From NCBI GenBank assembly GCA_001929475.1, contig LXFE01003920.1, positions 625 to 15,248 of the forward strand: a stretch of DNA of 14,624 bases, written 5' to 3'. This document shows, piece after piece, positions 1 to 9,009 of the stretch. Within the stretch, counting starts at the first letter, position 1; the number at the start of each line of letters is the position of its first letter. The stretch is from Neolecta irregularis DAH-3. Lineage: Eukaryota > Ascomycota > Neolectomycetes > Neolectales > Neolectaceae. Below the pieces are notes generated by a model. That model worked only from the letters and a program-made list of their open reading frames with translations. It ran no database searches and was not told the DNA's origin. A program made the translations under genes and the position numbers.

Positions 1-921
1 GGAAGGGATTATGATGCTACCTTCGCAAATTACTTTGAATAAGAAATCCAACCGTTCTTCGCCTCGCTATACAGTTTTAGATTAAATGGGGGCATCACGC
101 ACCTTTCTCCATTCAGGATAACCGAGACCAAGCAAAATGGCTCCGACCATCTTTCCATTGTGGTCGATTGGCCGACCATTGACCACGCTATGCACTGCTT
201 TGGATCCGACCTCTTCGTTATTGGTTATGAGTACATCCACATCTTTTACTATTGATGTTAGTGGGCAACAATTCCTTATTATTGGAAAGGGTACAGTGAG
301 CACCGGTCGAAAGAATTTGCTCCAACGGTAGACGCACTTCTTCGTTAGTCTGGGGATTACGAGCCGTCCAGCGTTTGTAGACCCACTCAGTATTTTGAGC
401 ACCGGGGGGAGGCAACATGTTGCCAAAGCAATCGCCTGCTTGACGGTTGTACAACGCGTGGCGACCATCCGCGGTTACCGCAAATACGGCAGAACCAATG
501 TGTTCCAACACGGCCTAAACGAATTATTAAATGCACGGACTCCATGTAACACCTCTAAGAATTCAAATTTTGTCAAGGTCTCTTGCGCCACTACGGAATG
601 GTTATCCTCCATGACCACATTGAATCCCGAAGTCCATTCCGAGGTCCATTTAGAAAAAGTGGCCTTGACCTCTGCGTTCCAAAGGTTCAGAGAGAGAGTG
701 CATGAAGATGTGGCGTTCAATCCATCAAGAATGTGCGACAAGTTGATCGGTGCGCAAATGTAGCTCTGTAGATGAACGCCGATATGGTTCTCTCCTAAGT
801 GGAGACGGTCTTCCGCGAGACAGGAAGAGTGCCGGATGGTCAACTGTTCGTCGAGGATCAGGGCGATGAATGGAAGATTTCGAAAACCGTGTAGCAGGTA
901 TGGACTCTCAGAGTATTCCAT
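1..921 (-). CDS. PAS-domain sensor protein, N-terminal part (probable sensor/hybrid histidine kinase), truncated by the window edge
   Basis: Exons in transcript order: 921-553, 514-295, 248-103, 66-1 (open at the edge). Introns are 515-552 (38 nt), 249-294 (46 nt, ACTAAC branch site before AG) and 67-102 (36 nt, least certain). Residues 1-123 form a PAS-like domain (LPFIALILDEQLTIRHSS near the start). A second PAS domain begins LEAVLEHIGSAVFAVTADGR and runs through EWVYKRW to VVNGRPIDHNGKMVGAIL, the usual final PAS strands. Splicing intron 1 makes the LEAVLEH junction and intron 2 restores NGRPIDHNGK; without them both frames end early. In fungi such tandem PAS modules usually precede the HisKA/HATPase/receiver part of hybrid histidine kinases. 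No kinase domain is visible, so that function is inferred. There is no LOV-type GRNCRFLQ motif, so flavin photochemistry is not supported. Start: first ATG after an in-frame stop. Confidence 0.7.
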
Positions 922-1573
922 AGAAGCGAATAATGCAGAGACAGGAAGCCAGAGCGTTGGCTATCTAAGAAAGGTTCAAGCTGAGCGCTAAAGATAAAGA
1001 GGCTAGTCATATTATCAGGTCTATGGATCTTGTTCGACGAATAGACTGTACTGGCGGCGTTAGGGATGATTTACCATTGAACCTCCAATTTCCCTCGATG
1101 CCGATCGGGGAGACCAATGTGCCTTCCAGCCCTTGTGTTTGTTGTGAGCAGGGATTTGTAAAGGCCCAGTTTGTAGGGCACATTCGTGGAGAGTGCCGAC
1201 TAGCGATAGTGTGTAGTTGCAGAGCATTCGAGAGTTCTAGCATGATTGGGATAAACCGAAATACAAGAGGCCTGGACTCTGTGTCGGGGTGGGCCGGGCA
1301 TTGACCGCCGAGTCTTGCATACAGGCAACTACAGGCTGCTTATAACAGCCTCGTCCGTTGCAAAGACAGCAACATCCTCCAAAATATTGTGTGCCGCTCC
1401 AGTGCCACAAACACCAAAACACCAGACACGTGGCTGCCATGGCACAAAACAGGCAATCGTCGTTGTTGGGCGATCGAGATGAAAACCCGCTGCCAATCGG
1501 CCGATCATCACATGCGGCGCCGGTGTCTCGCTCCGGCTCTGCTCCACCATCAACAACACCCTGCGATCTGCCC
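922..1573. promoter_or_regulatory. Divergent intergenic region between the PAS gene and phytoene desaturase
   Basis: About 650 bp separate the two start codons. It holds one CACGTG E-box/G-box (1427-1432), 141 bp before the desaturase ATG, and a CCAAT (1113-1117). The stretch just before the desaturase ATG (about 1525-1573) is rich in C and T, as before other genes here. Open frames in it show no family motif. I see no TATA box close to the desaturase start. Confidence 0.45.
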
Positions 1574-3404
1574 ATGCCGTCCGCCGTGATTATTGGCGCC
1601 GGTGTTGGCGGTCTTGCGCTGGCTGCCCGTTTGCAGGCTGCAGGCGTCGATGTTACTGTCGTCGAGAAAAACGAGAGCAGCGGCGGCCGATGTTCGCTTT
1701 TGCGGCGAAACGGCTGGCGCTTTGACCGCGGACCCAGCTTCTACCTGATGCCCGAAGTGTTTGCCCAAACCTTTGCGGAGCTGGGCGAGCGGGTCGATGC
1801 GTGGTACCGGCTGCAGAAATGCCCGAATTCCTACAAGGCGCTTCCCCGCGGCCCTTTTACGCACCGCTGACCGGCACAGGTCCATTTCCAGGACCAGACC
1901 GCGAGTGTTCCCGCCGCCGGATGTGCTGATGCGCCCAGACCTTTCAGCTGTCCACAGATTTGACGAGAATGGCCGCCGAGCTCCAGGTCTTTGAAGGATC
2001 AGCAGGAATTCACCGCTACCTGGATTTTCTGCGCGAGGCATTTCCTTCATCTCGTCCGGCGCGGCCCCGCTGATCCCGCAGGCCCATTCGCACTACCGTC
2101 TCTCTGTCGATTTTGTCCTGACTCGTTCGTTTCCCAGCTTTTGGTCCATGCTCAGGCCATCCTACCTGCTCCTCCTCTTCAAACTCCATCTGTTCGACAC
2201 TGTATACAACCGTGCTGCGCGCTATTTCAGCTCCCACAAGATGAGAATGGCGCATACTTTTCAAACCATGTATCTTGGTATGTCGCCCTTCGAGGCCCCG
2301 GCCACCTATAATCTTCTCCAGTACGCAGAGCTGGTACAAGGTACTCGCTGCTCCTAGCCTGCGCTGAACAATACAAAGGAATCTACTATCCCATCGGCGG
2401 ATTCCACAAAATCCCTGAATCTTTCGAGGCAATCGCAAAGAAACACGGTGCTAAAGTTGTCTACGAAGCTCCCGTGGCAAGAATCCTCCTCTCAGGTAAC
2501 AGGGCCACCGGAGTTCGCCTCGAATCCGGGGAAGAGATTTACGCTGATATCACAATTTGCAACGCCGACGCAGTATGGGCGTACAATCACCTTTTACCGC
2601 CGACCACCTTTGCGAAAAACCTTGAAAAGAAAAATCTTACATCGAGCTCTATTTCTTTCTATTGGTGTGTCGATAGGGTCATCGAAGAGTTGGATGTTCA
2701 TAATATCTTCCTCGCTGATAGGTGCGTCTTTCAAGTATCTCAGACCAACATTATAGATACCGTGAATCATTTGACGAAATATTCAAGAACCACGATCTTC
2801 CAAGAGATTTATCCTTTTATGTAAATGTCCCCTCCCGAATTGATCCCAGCGCCGCCCCCAAAGGAAAGGATGCGATTGTGGTTCTTGTTCCAGTGGGCTA
2901 CATCACCGACCAAGATTGGGACTGCCTTGTCGCTCGAGCGAGGAAGGCGGTCCTCATTCGACTTGCCATCCATCTCGGCTATGACATTGAGCGTTTCATT
3001 GTCGAAGAAGATGTCTCGGATCCTAGAAGATGGAGGGCTGATTTCAATCTGCATGCTGGAAGTATCCTTGGTCTCTCTCACGAAATTTCACAGGTCTTGT
3101 TCTTCCGACCAAACACCAAATCCCGTCAATTTCAGGACTTGTATTTCGTAGGCGCAAGTGTACAGCCTGGAACAGGTGTCCCTATCGGTACCCCCACCCC
3201 TCGGACTTCAATCTGACAGCGACAGTCATCAGTGGAGCAAAGATTGTTAGCGAGGAGATTCTCCGGAATCTGAAAATGCATATTCCCTGGAAAAAGCAAG
3301 AAGAGCAGTCAATGAATTTCGCAACTATTTTTGCGATTATTGCTGCTTTGTGGAGCTGGGCTCTAAATTTGTTCACACGCAAACCAAAAGCGAAAAAGCT
3401 TTGA
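1574..3404 (+). CDS. carB: Phytoene desaturase (CrtI/CarB/AL-1 family), carotenoid biosynthesis
   Basis: Desaturates phytoene stepwise to lycopene or related carotenes, using FAD, at membranes. Exons: 1574-1837, 1880-1900, 1939-2037, 2082-2340, 2379-2721, 2757-3187, 3226-3404; 531 residues, within the family range. Residues 5-33 are the dinucleotide fold (GAGVGG at 8-13, acidic E31), followed by GGRCS (37-41) and DRGPSFYLMP. Conserved blocks MRMAHTFQTMYLGMSP, APATYNLLQY, DVHNIFLAD, FYVNVPSRIDPSAAP and the C-terminal FVGASVQPGTGVPI (about 459-472) are all present. A hydrophobic helix near 503-522 is a likely membrane anchor. Exon junctions were set by matching family blocks: SYK|VHFQDQT|TFQLSTDLTRM and LRE|AHSHY. 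The first three introns begin with GC, the last three with GT. Oddities: SVQPG where homologues have STHPG, and a GC-rich 5' half. The alternative upstream ATG at 1439 (GCCATGG context) would add 45 residues; 1574 fits the short N-terminus of homologues. Confidence 0.92.
1838..1879 (+). other. GC-AG intron 1 of the phytoene desaturase gene (42 nt)
   Basis: Donor AAG|GCGCTT, branch-like CTGACC, acceptor GGCACAG. Removal joins CPNSYK to VHFQDQT, matching the CarB-type NYKVHF block exactly. Reading through meets an in-frame TGA after FTHR. No GT donor gives this junction. Confidence 0.75.
1901..1938 (+). other. GC-AG intron 2 of the phytoene desaturase gene (38 nt)
   Basis: Donor ACC|GCGAGT (one base from the strong donor GTGAGT), branch-like CTGATG, acceptor CGCCCAG. 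Removal gives VHFQDQT-TFQLSTDLTRM, the same spacing between VHF and QLS as in CarB. The exon before it is only 21 nt. Confidence 0.7.
2038..2081 (+). other. GC-AG intron 3 of the phytoene desaturase gene (44 nt)
   Basis: Donor GAG|GCATTT, branch-like CTGATC, acceptor CCCGCAG. Removal joins YLDFLRE to AHSHYRLSV, the family pattern FLxExHxHYE. Without it the frame is broken. Confidence 0.7.
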
Positions 3405-3410
3405 GATTAC

Positions 3411-3430
3411 TATATCTAGATATACACGTG
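3411..3430. repeat. 14-bp perfect palindrome followed by a CACGTG box, just after the phytoene desaturase stop
   Basis: TATATCTAGATATA (3411-3424) is its own reverse complement and directly abuts CACGTG (3425-3430). It begins 7 bp after the stop codon, so it lies in the 3' UTR. It could form a small hairpin or be a protein site. Function is unknown. Confidence 0.5.
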
Positions 3431-3504
3431 GTTTAATAGTTATAGAAGCATTTATTCATTTCGGTTGCTTCCGCTTTCTTTGTCACTCAAATCCACGTCC
3501 TACC

Positions 3505-3738
3505 TTAAAAGACGCTCTTCAGACGGGTGCCATATTCATTCCATGTTTGCTGTATCATTGACATACTGATGTGATTGTAAATGATAAACGATACTAACAG
3601 TGCCACAAAGTGACAGGCAGTAACCTCTATGCGTGCTCGCAGCATCAAATCCGAGACTTGATATAGTTCAGGGTCATACAAGCTCTCATGAGAATCCCCC
3701 ACCCTGGTAGGGGGGAGTGCTGGATCTCGGCCGTACAT
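3505..3738 (-). CDS. Possible small single-helix membrane protein, 77 residues
   Basis: Not recognised. An uninterrupted ATG-to-TAA frame in an otherwise gene-free 480-bp gap, convergent with the desaturase (100 bp between stops) and divergent from the BTB gene (150 bp between starts). The N-terminal half is polar (MYGRDPALPPTRVGDSHES). A hydrophobic stretch at about 41-57 (TACHFVALLVSFIIYNH) could cross a membrane, followed by a short polar tail ending GTRLKSVF. No known motif is seen and there is no evidence of splicing. It could equally be a chance frame. Confidence 0.35.
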   Translation of the reverse strand: MYGRDPALPPTRVGDSHESLYDPELYQVSDLMLRARIEVTACHFVALLVSFIIYNHISMSMIQQTWNEYGTRLKSVF

Positions 3739-3888
3739 GCAGTTAAAAAATAATTATATCTAGCCTTTCTTGGTTAGAAATACAGATAGATGTTCTATAC
3801 GCTGATACACATGTTGCGATCGTGCTTAAACTGAGCAAAATTAAAAATACCTGCTTCCGCTCCTCCTATTCCCAAGATCCCCCCCTTC

Positions 3889-4884
3889 ATGTCGTTTACA
3901 ACGGATCTCACTACTGATATTACTATACGAACGATTGGAAAGACATTTCGAGCAAACTCGAGCCTTCTCCGCGTTGCCTCTCCTGTCTTTGACGCAATGA
4001 TAAAATTCAACTCGCGAATCAAGTCTTTTGTTTCTGCTGACTCGACACTGACTAATGATCGAAATTCATGGAATTTTGAAAAGACAGTGAAGGGAATGGA
4101 TCCCCCTTATGAAATTGATCTTCGAGAAGTTGATGAGAATGCCCTGGCAAATATGCTCAAGATTATACATTATCAGAACGTTGAGATATTGCGACTTGAA
4201 GATCTTCAGAGTTTGGTCATTTTAGTTGAACGATATTCGGCCTATAACGTTTTTAAAGATCAGATTCAGTTTCTGATTGATGCGTTCGTGACTGAACATC
4301 CCCAAGTCGTTGATGAATCGCTTGTTTTCCTTTACTGGTCGATGAAAACTGGCCGTCAAGAACATTTCAACAGTTTGATTCAAAATTGGGTATTCAACCC
4401 GACTTTAAGAAGAGATAGCAGTATGCTTTCAATCCTCCCAATTCAATTGAGAAAGGATATCGCATCGGCTTGTTCCTCTGCAAAATCATCAATCGCGACT
4501 ACGTGTCATGAAATCATTCGAGAAGCTGTCTCTAAAGTTCAAGATCAATGCGCAATGTTCGTAACTGGCGAACTATACCATCTGCTTCGAAAGTATATGA
4601 TCGGCAAGGATCACCCGGACCTGCCCAAGGAATTCATCGCGCTCGCTAATTGCGAGAATCATTACTCTCACTCGAGATTTTGTGGAGGCTGTCGAATGGA
4701 TCGATTTATCGTCAGTGAGGAATTTTTGGATCACACCGAGTCGGACTTTACCGAACGGTCATCCAGTAGTGTAAGTGTAAATTCGGTTGAGATTACTAGT
4801 CTTGTCCGGGAAGTTGTCGCTGCAAAGATTTCTGCGTTCGTGGCTTTGGCTTGTAGTGGATTGAAGCTTGATAAATATATTTGA
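3889..4884 (+). CDS. BTB/POZ domain protein, intronless
   Basis: 331 residues in one exon, unlike most genes here. The N-terminus carries a BTB core: DITIRTIGKTFRANSSLL then VASPVFDAMI (residues 10-38), the strand-helix unit where BTB proteins have F-x-AH-x-x-LL and SPVF. After an insertion, YEIDLREVDENALANMLK (about 74-91) matches the later BTB strand/helix, followed by a helical pair to about residue 130. BTB domains dimerise and often recruit Cullin-3 ligases; partner and role are unknown here. The rest is mostly helical. A Cys/His cluster (C255, H258, H261, C265, C268) could bind zinc. The start lies after a C/T-rich leader (3850-3888). Confidence 0.75.
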   Translation: MSFTTDLTTDITIRTIGKTFRANSSLLRVASPVFDAMIKFNSRIKSFVSADSTLTNDRNSWNFEKTVKGMDPPYEIDLREVDENALANMLKIIHYQNVEILRLEDLQSLVILVERYSAYNVFKDQIQFLIDAFVTEHPQVVDESLVFLYWSMKTGRQEHFNSLIQNWVFNPTLRRDSSMLSILPIQLRKDIASACSSAKSSIATTCHEIIREAVSKVQDQCAMFVTGELYHLLRKYMIGKDHPDLPKEFIALANCENHYSHSRFCGGCRMDRFIVSEEFLDHTESDFTERSSSSVSVNSVEITSLVREVVAAKISAFVALACSGLKLDKYI

Positions 4885-5159
4885 AAGTACCGGAGGTAAT
4901 GTAATCAACCTGAAATGCGACACTCACGCTCTAGTTTCGACTGTGGATGGGATACCTTATACGACTGAGGTTGAGTCTGAAAAATAGGCTTGTTCGATAA
5001 CCATCGTCCAGCTGGACTGTTTTTATCTATTACATATAGACAGCCCAAGATAATTCATTATTTCTTGTTATTAATCAACAATGCTACGAACCAAGTGCAA
5101 AGATATCCCGCTCATCGTTCAAAGCATCACCGTCAATGCCAATGTCATAATCATCAAGA

Positions 5160-6441
5160 CTACTTTGGCTGATCCACTGGTTGTGTTGTATGATTAACAT
5201 CTTCGGTCATAGGTAATGATTCGTATCTCTCCTTCTGCTGATCGGGAAGGCTATACATATAAGTAGCTGCCAATACCAGAAGAGCGCCGATGAGAAACTG
5301 CAAATAGTCAGCACAGATAACAACAATACTAAGCACATTAACTGTGACTTTAAATTCAAAAAGGTAAACGCTTGCAGCAAAAGATATGAGGATTGAGATA
5401 CTCGTTGCAAATCCTTTCATAATATTATCCGCATACGCAACACACAAGGCGACGAGAATTCCCCCAAACGCTTGACAAAAAATGGCAAACCAGACCGCAG
5501 CGTTGTATCCGTAAAAGAATCCCTAATGAGTAAATTTCGTGAGATTACAGAAGCATGTACATTTTCAACTATTTCCCCACCATCTTTGGCTATCACACCA
5601 AGAAGAAGCGCTGGGAACAACGAGTAAAAGGACAATTGAATATTTCTGATCCAGAGACTCGTTTGGCTGCCTTTGAGAACTTTCTCGAAATATACTCCGG
5701 CAATTCCGGATATCGTACAAGCAGTCAACACTGTGACCAGTCCAACGAACTGATCCATATCAGGCTGGTTTGGGGGGAGTAGGTCGGCTTCATCTTCATC
5801 GCCGAGACCAGTTGGATCACCTTGCGATGGAAGAAAGGTTCCAGCTGGGAGTTGACATAATGCCACGCCGAGAGTGAGCACAACCAGGGATATCCATTTC
5901 AATTTTGAGAGTGACCGGTGCAGCATAGTAACGCTGAAGAGCGCAGTTGTTAAAATCTTTAATTGATAGGTTACTTGGAATGTAGCAGCTGAAAGGTTGC
6001 TGACTGCAAGATACTGCAGATTGTTTTGAAGCTTGATTTCGATATCAGAGGAGTTTTCGGAGCAATATACCGTATATAGTGCCGCTGGAATCATCAATTT
6101 CCAGCTGTCTGAGCTAAACGTCTGGTTCCATATTTCTCTTGGTGACTTGCATTCGCGATATGAAACAACTGTAGATAGTAGCAATTTCAATATTTCGTTC
6201 AGGAGAACTGCTGTTGATGCAAAATATCGTTTATTTTCATAACCAGGCATAATTCGACTATAATGCATGATCTGTCGCCTTTTAATATTATTCCGGTAAG
6301 GAGAATTACAAGCGTCAAGATAGAATTTTGCACCGTCAACTGAATTCATAAGCTTTGTTGATGGGATTTAAAAGCCACCGTGACAAGCGCGACATATTTC
6401 ATCTCCAGTCCAAATAGCATAGGAGGTGTTTCAGAACTCAT
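5160..6441 (-). CDS. Nucleotide-sugar transporter, SLC35A family (UDP-galactose/UDP-GlcNAc type), Golgi membrane
   Basis: Exchanges cytosolic nucleotide sugar for luminal nucleotide monophosphate to feed Golgi glycosylation. Exons in transcript order: 6441-6379, 6339-6310, 6271-6071, 6031-5561, 5522-5343, 5297-5160; 360 residues, normal for the family. All five introns are GT-AG: 39, 38, 39, 38 and 45 nt. Family blocks: [20 protein letters not shown] then HYSRIMPGY at the N-terminus, [13 protein letters not shown] (99-111), [15 protein letters not shown] (117-131), [28 protein letters not shown], and [13 protein letters not shown] (291-303). About ten hydrophobic segments are expected. An acidic loop ([11 protein letters not shown]) separates two of them. 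Exon 2 encodes only ten residues. Introns at 6032-6070 and 5298-5342 are multiples of three with no stop, so unspliced reading is misleadingly open. UDP-galactose versus UDP-GlcNAc cannot be decided from the sequence. Confidence 0.92.
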
Positions 6442-7609
6442 GTTGCGAAAGGGTGCGAATTCGTTTTATGAGGAGAAAGGCGAGCTCTGGAGATGGGGGA
6501 AGATGTTTGTTGAAGTCGGGCTAAATCCCAGATAAAGAGGAGCGGTATTCCTCTGATCGGATGTTTCCTAACCTGCTTCAGATAGCCAATCTCTGTTAAT
6601 TTTTCTTTATACCCCACTCATAGTTGAAGCAAGGGCATTTTCAACCCTTTATAGTAAGATAAGTGTTCTATTTTATGCCAGACCAGCATCACGTGATGTT
6701 GCAAACTTTTCAACCCTGTTCGTCTGATGATAAGCGATCTCCCGATACGACTATGTTTCTCATCCGGTAAGACACAGACAATGTTAAATTGGCCAATCTC
6801 TAAATAATGCCCGGGTAAGACATCATGATGCTTTTGGGTCAATGATGTCATTGGTGAAACATCACTCCCTGACAGGCCTTCAGATAGATTAGAATGAATG
6901 ATGAAAGGATCTCGCTATGACGGTCCAACTGAATCAGTTTATGGTGGGCAGGTGCCCTTTCTCACGTTCTTGATGATGCATAACCCCTTTGTCCTTTACT
7001 GACTGCGACCTGAAATCATGTATGTTCTTTATCGATGTTGCTAAGCTTCGAAGTATAGATGAAACAAACGCTCAAATTAAAGTTGCACCTGGAAGAAACA
7101 GACTCTTTATAATTTTATGGTTATACTCTGAGCCTTGCCCCAACTATGGGAACAGGATATCCATATTTGTCGTCCTCGAATCTCCGCAATACTCATGGAC
7201 AGCACGTGGTCTGTAATCCTCTGATCCATTGCCTGATGGTGCAATCCGTCTTGGCCTGGTGGTGTGCCTTGTTTGATCATGTTATCGACCTGCATGTTCC
7301 AGACTTCGCTCTTTTCGGTTTCTGTAACCATGGGCACGGATAGCCGAGCTTGAAATTAACGCCCGAAACAGAAACGGAAACGGCGCAACAGAAATCTGGC
7401 GATGGATGACATCACACAACAAAATTGCATTACCGCCAAATCGACGGCCAAAACCGCCTAGAACGAGTTCTTTCATGGTTGCGCATTTTTGATCGGCATG
7501 CCTTACACACTGAGGCGTTGTTATTATATAAAGCACCGCTTCCCACTTTGCTGCACCTTGCTTCATCCAAGTCCTTATCTCGTTCCTCTTCACACATCGG
7601 CTTCACATA
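6442..7609. promoter_or_regulatory. Divergent intergenic region between the transporter and ferritin-fold genes
   Basis: About 1170 bp without a supportable gene. It contains a 12-bp palindrome with the TCACGTGA core (6687-6698), a second CACGTG (7203-7208), the identical 10-mer GCCAATCTCT twice (6585-6594 and 6792-6801, both CCAAT-box sequences), GGTAAGACA twice (6766-6774 and 6814-6822), and three tandem GAAACR units (7365-7382). The last 70 bp before 7610 are rich in C and T. Confidence 0.45.
7525..7532 (+). promoter_or_regulatory. TATA box of the ferritin-fold gene
   Basis: TATATAAA lies 77 bp upstream of the ATG at 7610, followed by a C/T-rich leader. It is the clearest core promoter in the window and suggests regulated or strong expression. 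Confidence 0.55.
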
Positions 7610-8653
7610 ATGCACTTCCTTGTCCATATCATCACCAATCTTCTGGCGGTCTCGGCTACTCCTCTTATCAAGCGTCAAGCCATTACAGACGCTGATGTGC
7701 TTCAATTCGCATTGACCTTGGAACATCTCGAAGATTCGTTCTACAAGGGTGGCATCGCAAACTTCACAGCACAGTCCTTCACCAGTGCAGGATTCTCGTC
7801 AGACTTCTACACGCGCCTACAGGAAATTGGTTCTCATGAATCTTCCCACGTTTCATTCCTAACTGCGGGTCTAACAGCTGCTGGGGCCACACCGGTTGCT
7901 GCCTGTACTTATAAATTCCCCTACACTGATGCAAAATCCTTTGTTACCCTTTCCCGGATCCTTGAAGGGTACGCAAACTACTTGAATAGACATATGCTCA
8001 TCTAGTCTAGAGTCGGTGTTTCAGCATATTCTGGAGCGGCTCAATTCATCGCCAACAATGCATATCTGACAGCAGCTGCAACTATTCTCACCGTTGAATC
8101 CCGTCACAACGCGTTTATCTCACAATCGCTCGGATCAGATCCATTCCCTGTGCCGTTCGATACTCCTCTTGATCCAAACCAAGTTTATACTCTTGCCGCT
8201 GCTTTCATCGTTTCGTGCCCGTCCTCGAATGGCCCCCTTCCATTCTCCGCGTTCCCAACTTTGACCGTCACGGGGACTACCAGTCCAGGGTCATCTATCG
8301 GTCTGAACTACACCGCTAACTCTACTGCCACTACCGTTTTCGCTGCTTTTTACAACGGACTAGCCCCCGTTGTTGCACCGATTTCGAACGGCAACGTCAC
8401 AATCCCATCCTCTATCACTGCAGGCCAAACGTATGTTGTTGTTACAACTAGCTCCAATGCAACTGCCGTCAGTGACGCAAACATAGTTGCTGGACCCGCC
8501 GTGTTCATTGTCAGTAACACTACCGCTTCACCAGTCGCATACTGCTCTGGTAGCACTGCTACTAAAGGAAATACAAGTTTCACTGGTGATGCTACCAAGC
8601 GGAGCGTGGGCTTAATCGGTGCTATCGCTATCATGATGGCTTTGGTTCTGTAA
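7610..8653 (+). CDS. Secreted ferritin-like domain protein (Rds1-like), probably GPI-anchored
   Basis: Exons 7610-7968 and 8011-8653; 333 residues. The 42-nt intron (GTACGC...CTAG) removes an in-frame stop and restores RILEGVGVSAY, a family block. Signal peptide at about 1-16 (cleavage after AVSA), then a dibasic KR at 21-22, possibly a Kex2 site. Residues 24-155 form a four-helix ferritin-like domain (Ferritin_2 type). Candidate metal ligands are E38/E41 (LEHLED), E77xxH80 (HESSH), E119 and E149xxH152 (ESRH). The second half is rich in Ser/Thr/Val with several N-x-S/T sites. The C-terminus ends in a short hydrophobic tail (SVGLIGAIAIMMALVL), as in GPI-anchored wall proteins. Rds1 of fission yeast is stress-regulated; iron binding or oxidase activity is not established for this family. 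A clear TATA box lies upstream. Confidence 0.87.
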
Positions 8654-8754
8654 AATTGAAATTTCTTAGCTTTTAACTCCTTTACTATTGATATTAGTAT
8701 ATGGGAATACTGTTTTCTGTTTGTGTTTCTTTTAGTAAGTTACAATTATAATTT

Positions 8755-8760
8755 AATAAA
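8755..8760 (+). terminator. Polyadenylation signal AATAAA of the ferritin-fold gene
   Basis: Canonical hexamer 101 bp after the stop codon in an A/T-rich 3' region. Cleavage would be expected 10-30 bp downstream. Confidence 0.5.
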
Positions 8761-9009
8761 AAGTTTTCATCCCGTTTGCAACGAGCTTCTAAGGAATTTG
8801 TTCCATTTATGTATGCGTTGATGTATTGAACGTGACAAAAAGACGTTGCAAACTTTGAGAAACAGTTCAGCACATCCCGGGATCGATTTTGGAGTGATCT
8901 AAAGTACGATTATGTAATTAAGAATGTCTCTGCATAATCTAGTTTGTCTTTACGCTGGTTCCCTGGCATTGTAGTTTTCGAGTCTCTGAATGCTGTTTAT
9001 GGATATATA

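Noticed and set aside
82-514. Frameshift mutations in the PAS gene
   Set aside because: Short GT-AG introns with family-consistent junctions explain both frame changes.
1007-1304. Overlapping frames of 78-93 codons on both strands between the PAS and desaturase genes
   Set aside because: No motifs, no splice support and position in a divergent promoter; probably chance.
1439-1573. 45-residue N-terminal extension of the desaturase from an upstream ATG in good context
   Set aside because: Homologues begin a few residues before the dinucleotide-binding motif, and the C/T-rich stretch looks like a leader; kept as an alternative only.
1574-3404. Phytoene desaturase as a frameshifted pseudogene
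   Set aside because: Each of the six breaks coincides with a 35-44 nt unit that has branch-like and AG signals, and removing it restores exact family spacing. The exons keep an open frame over 531 codons.
6970-7015. C/D-box snoRNA-like TGATGA and CTGA pair
   Set aside because: Boxes are only about 25 nt apart and no terminal stem is present.
7107-7337. Minus-strand frame of 76 codons upstream of the ferritin-fold gene
   Set aside because: No recognisable domain and an opposing frame over the same interval; treated as noncoding.
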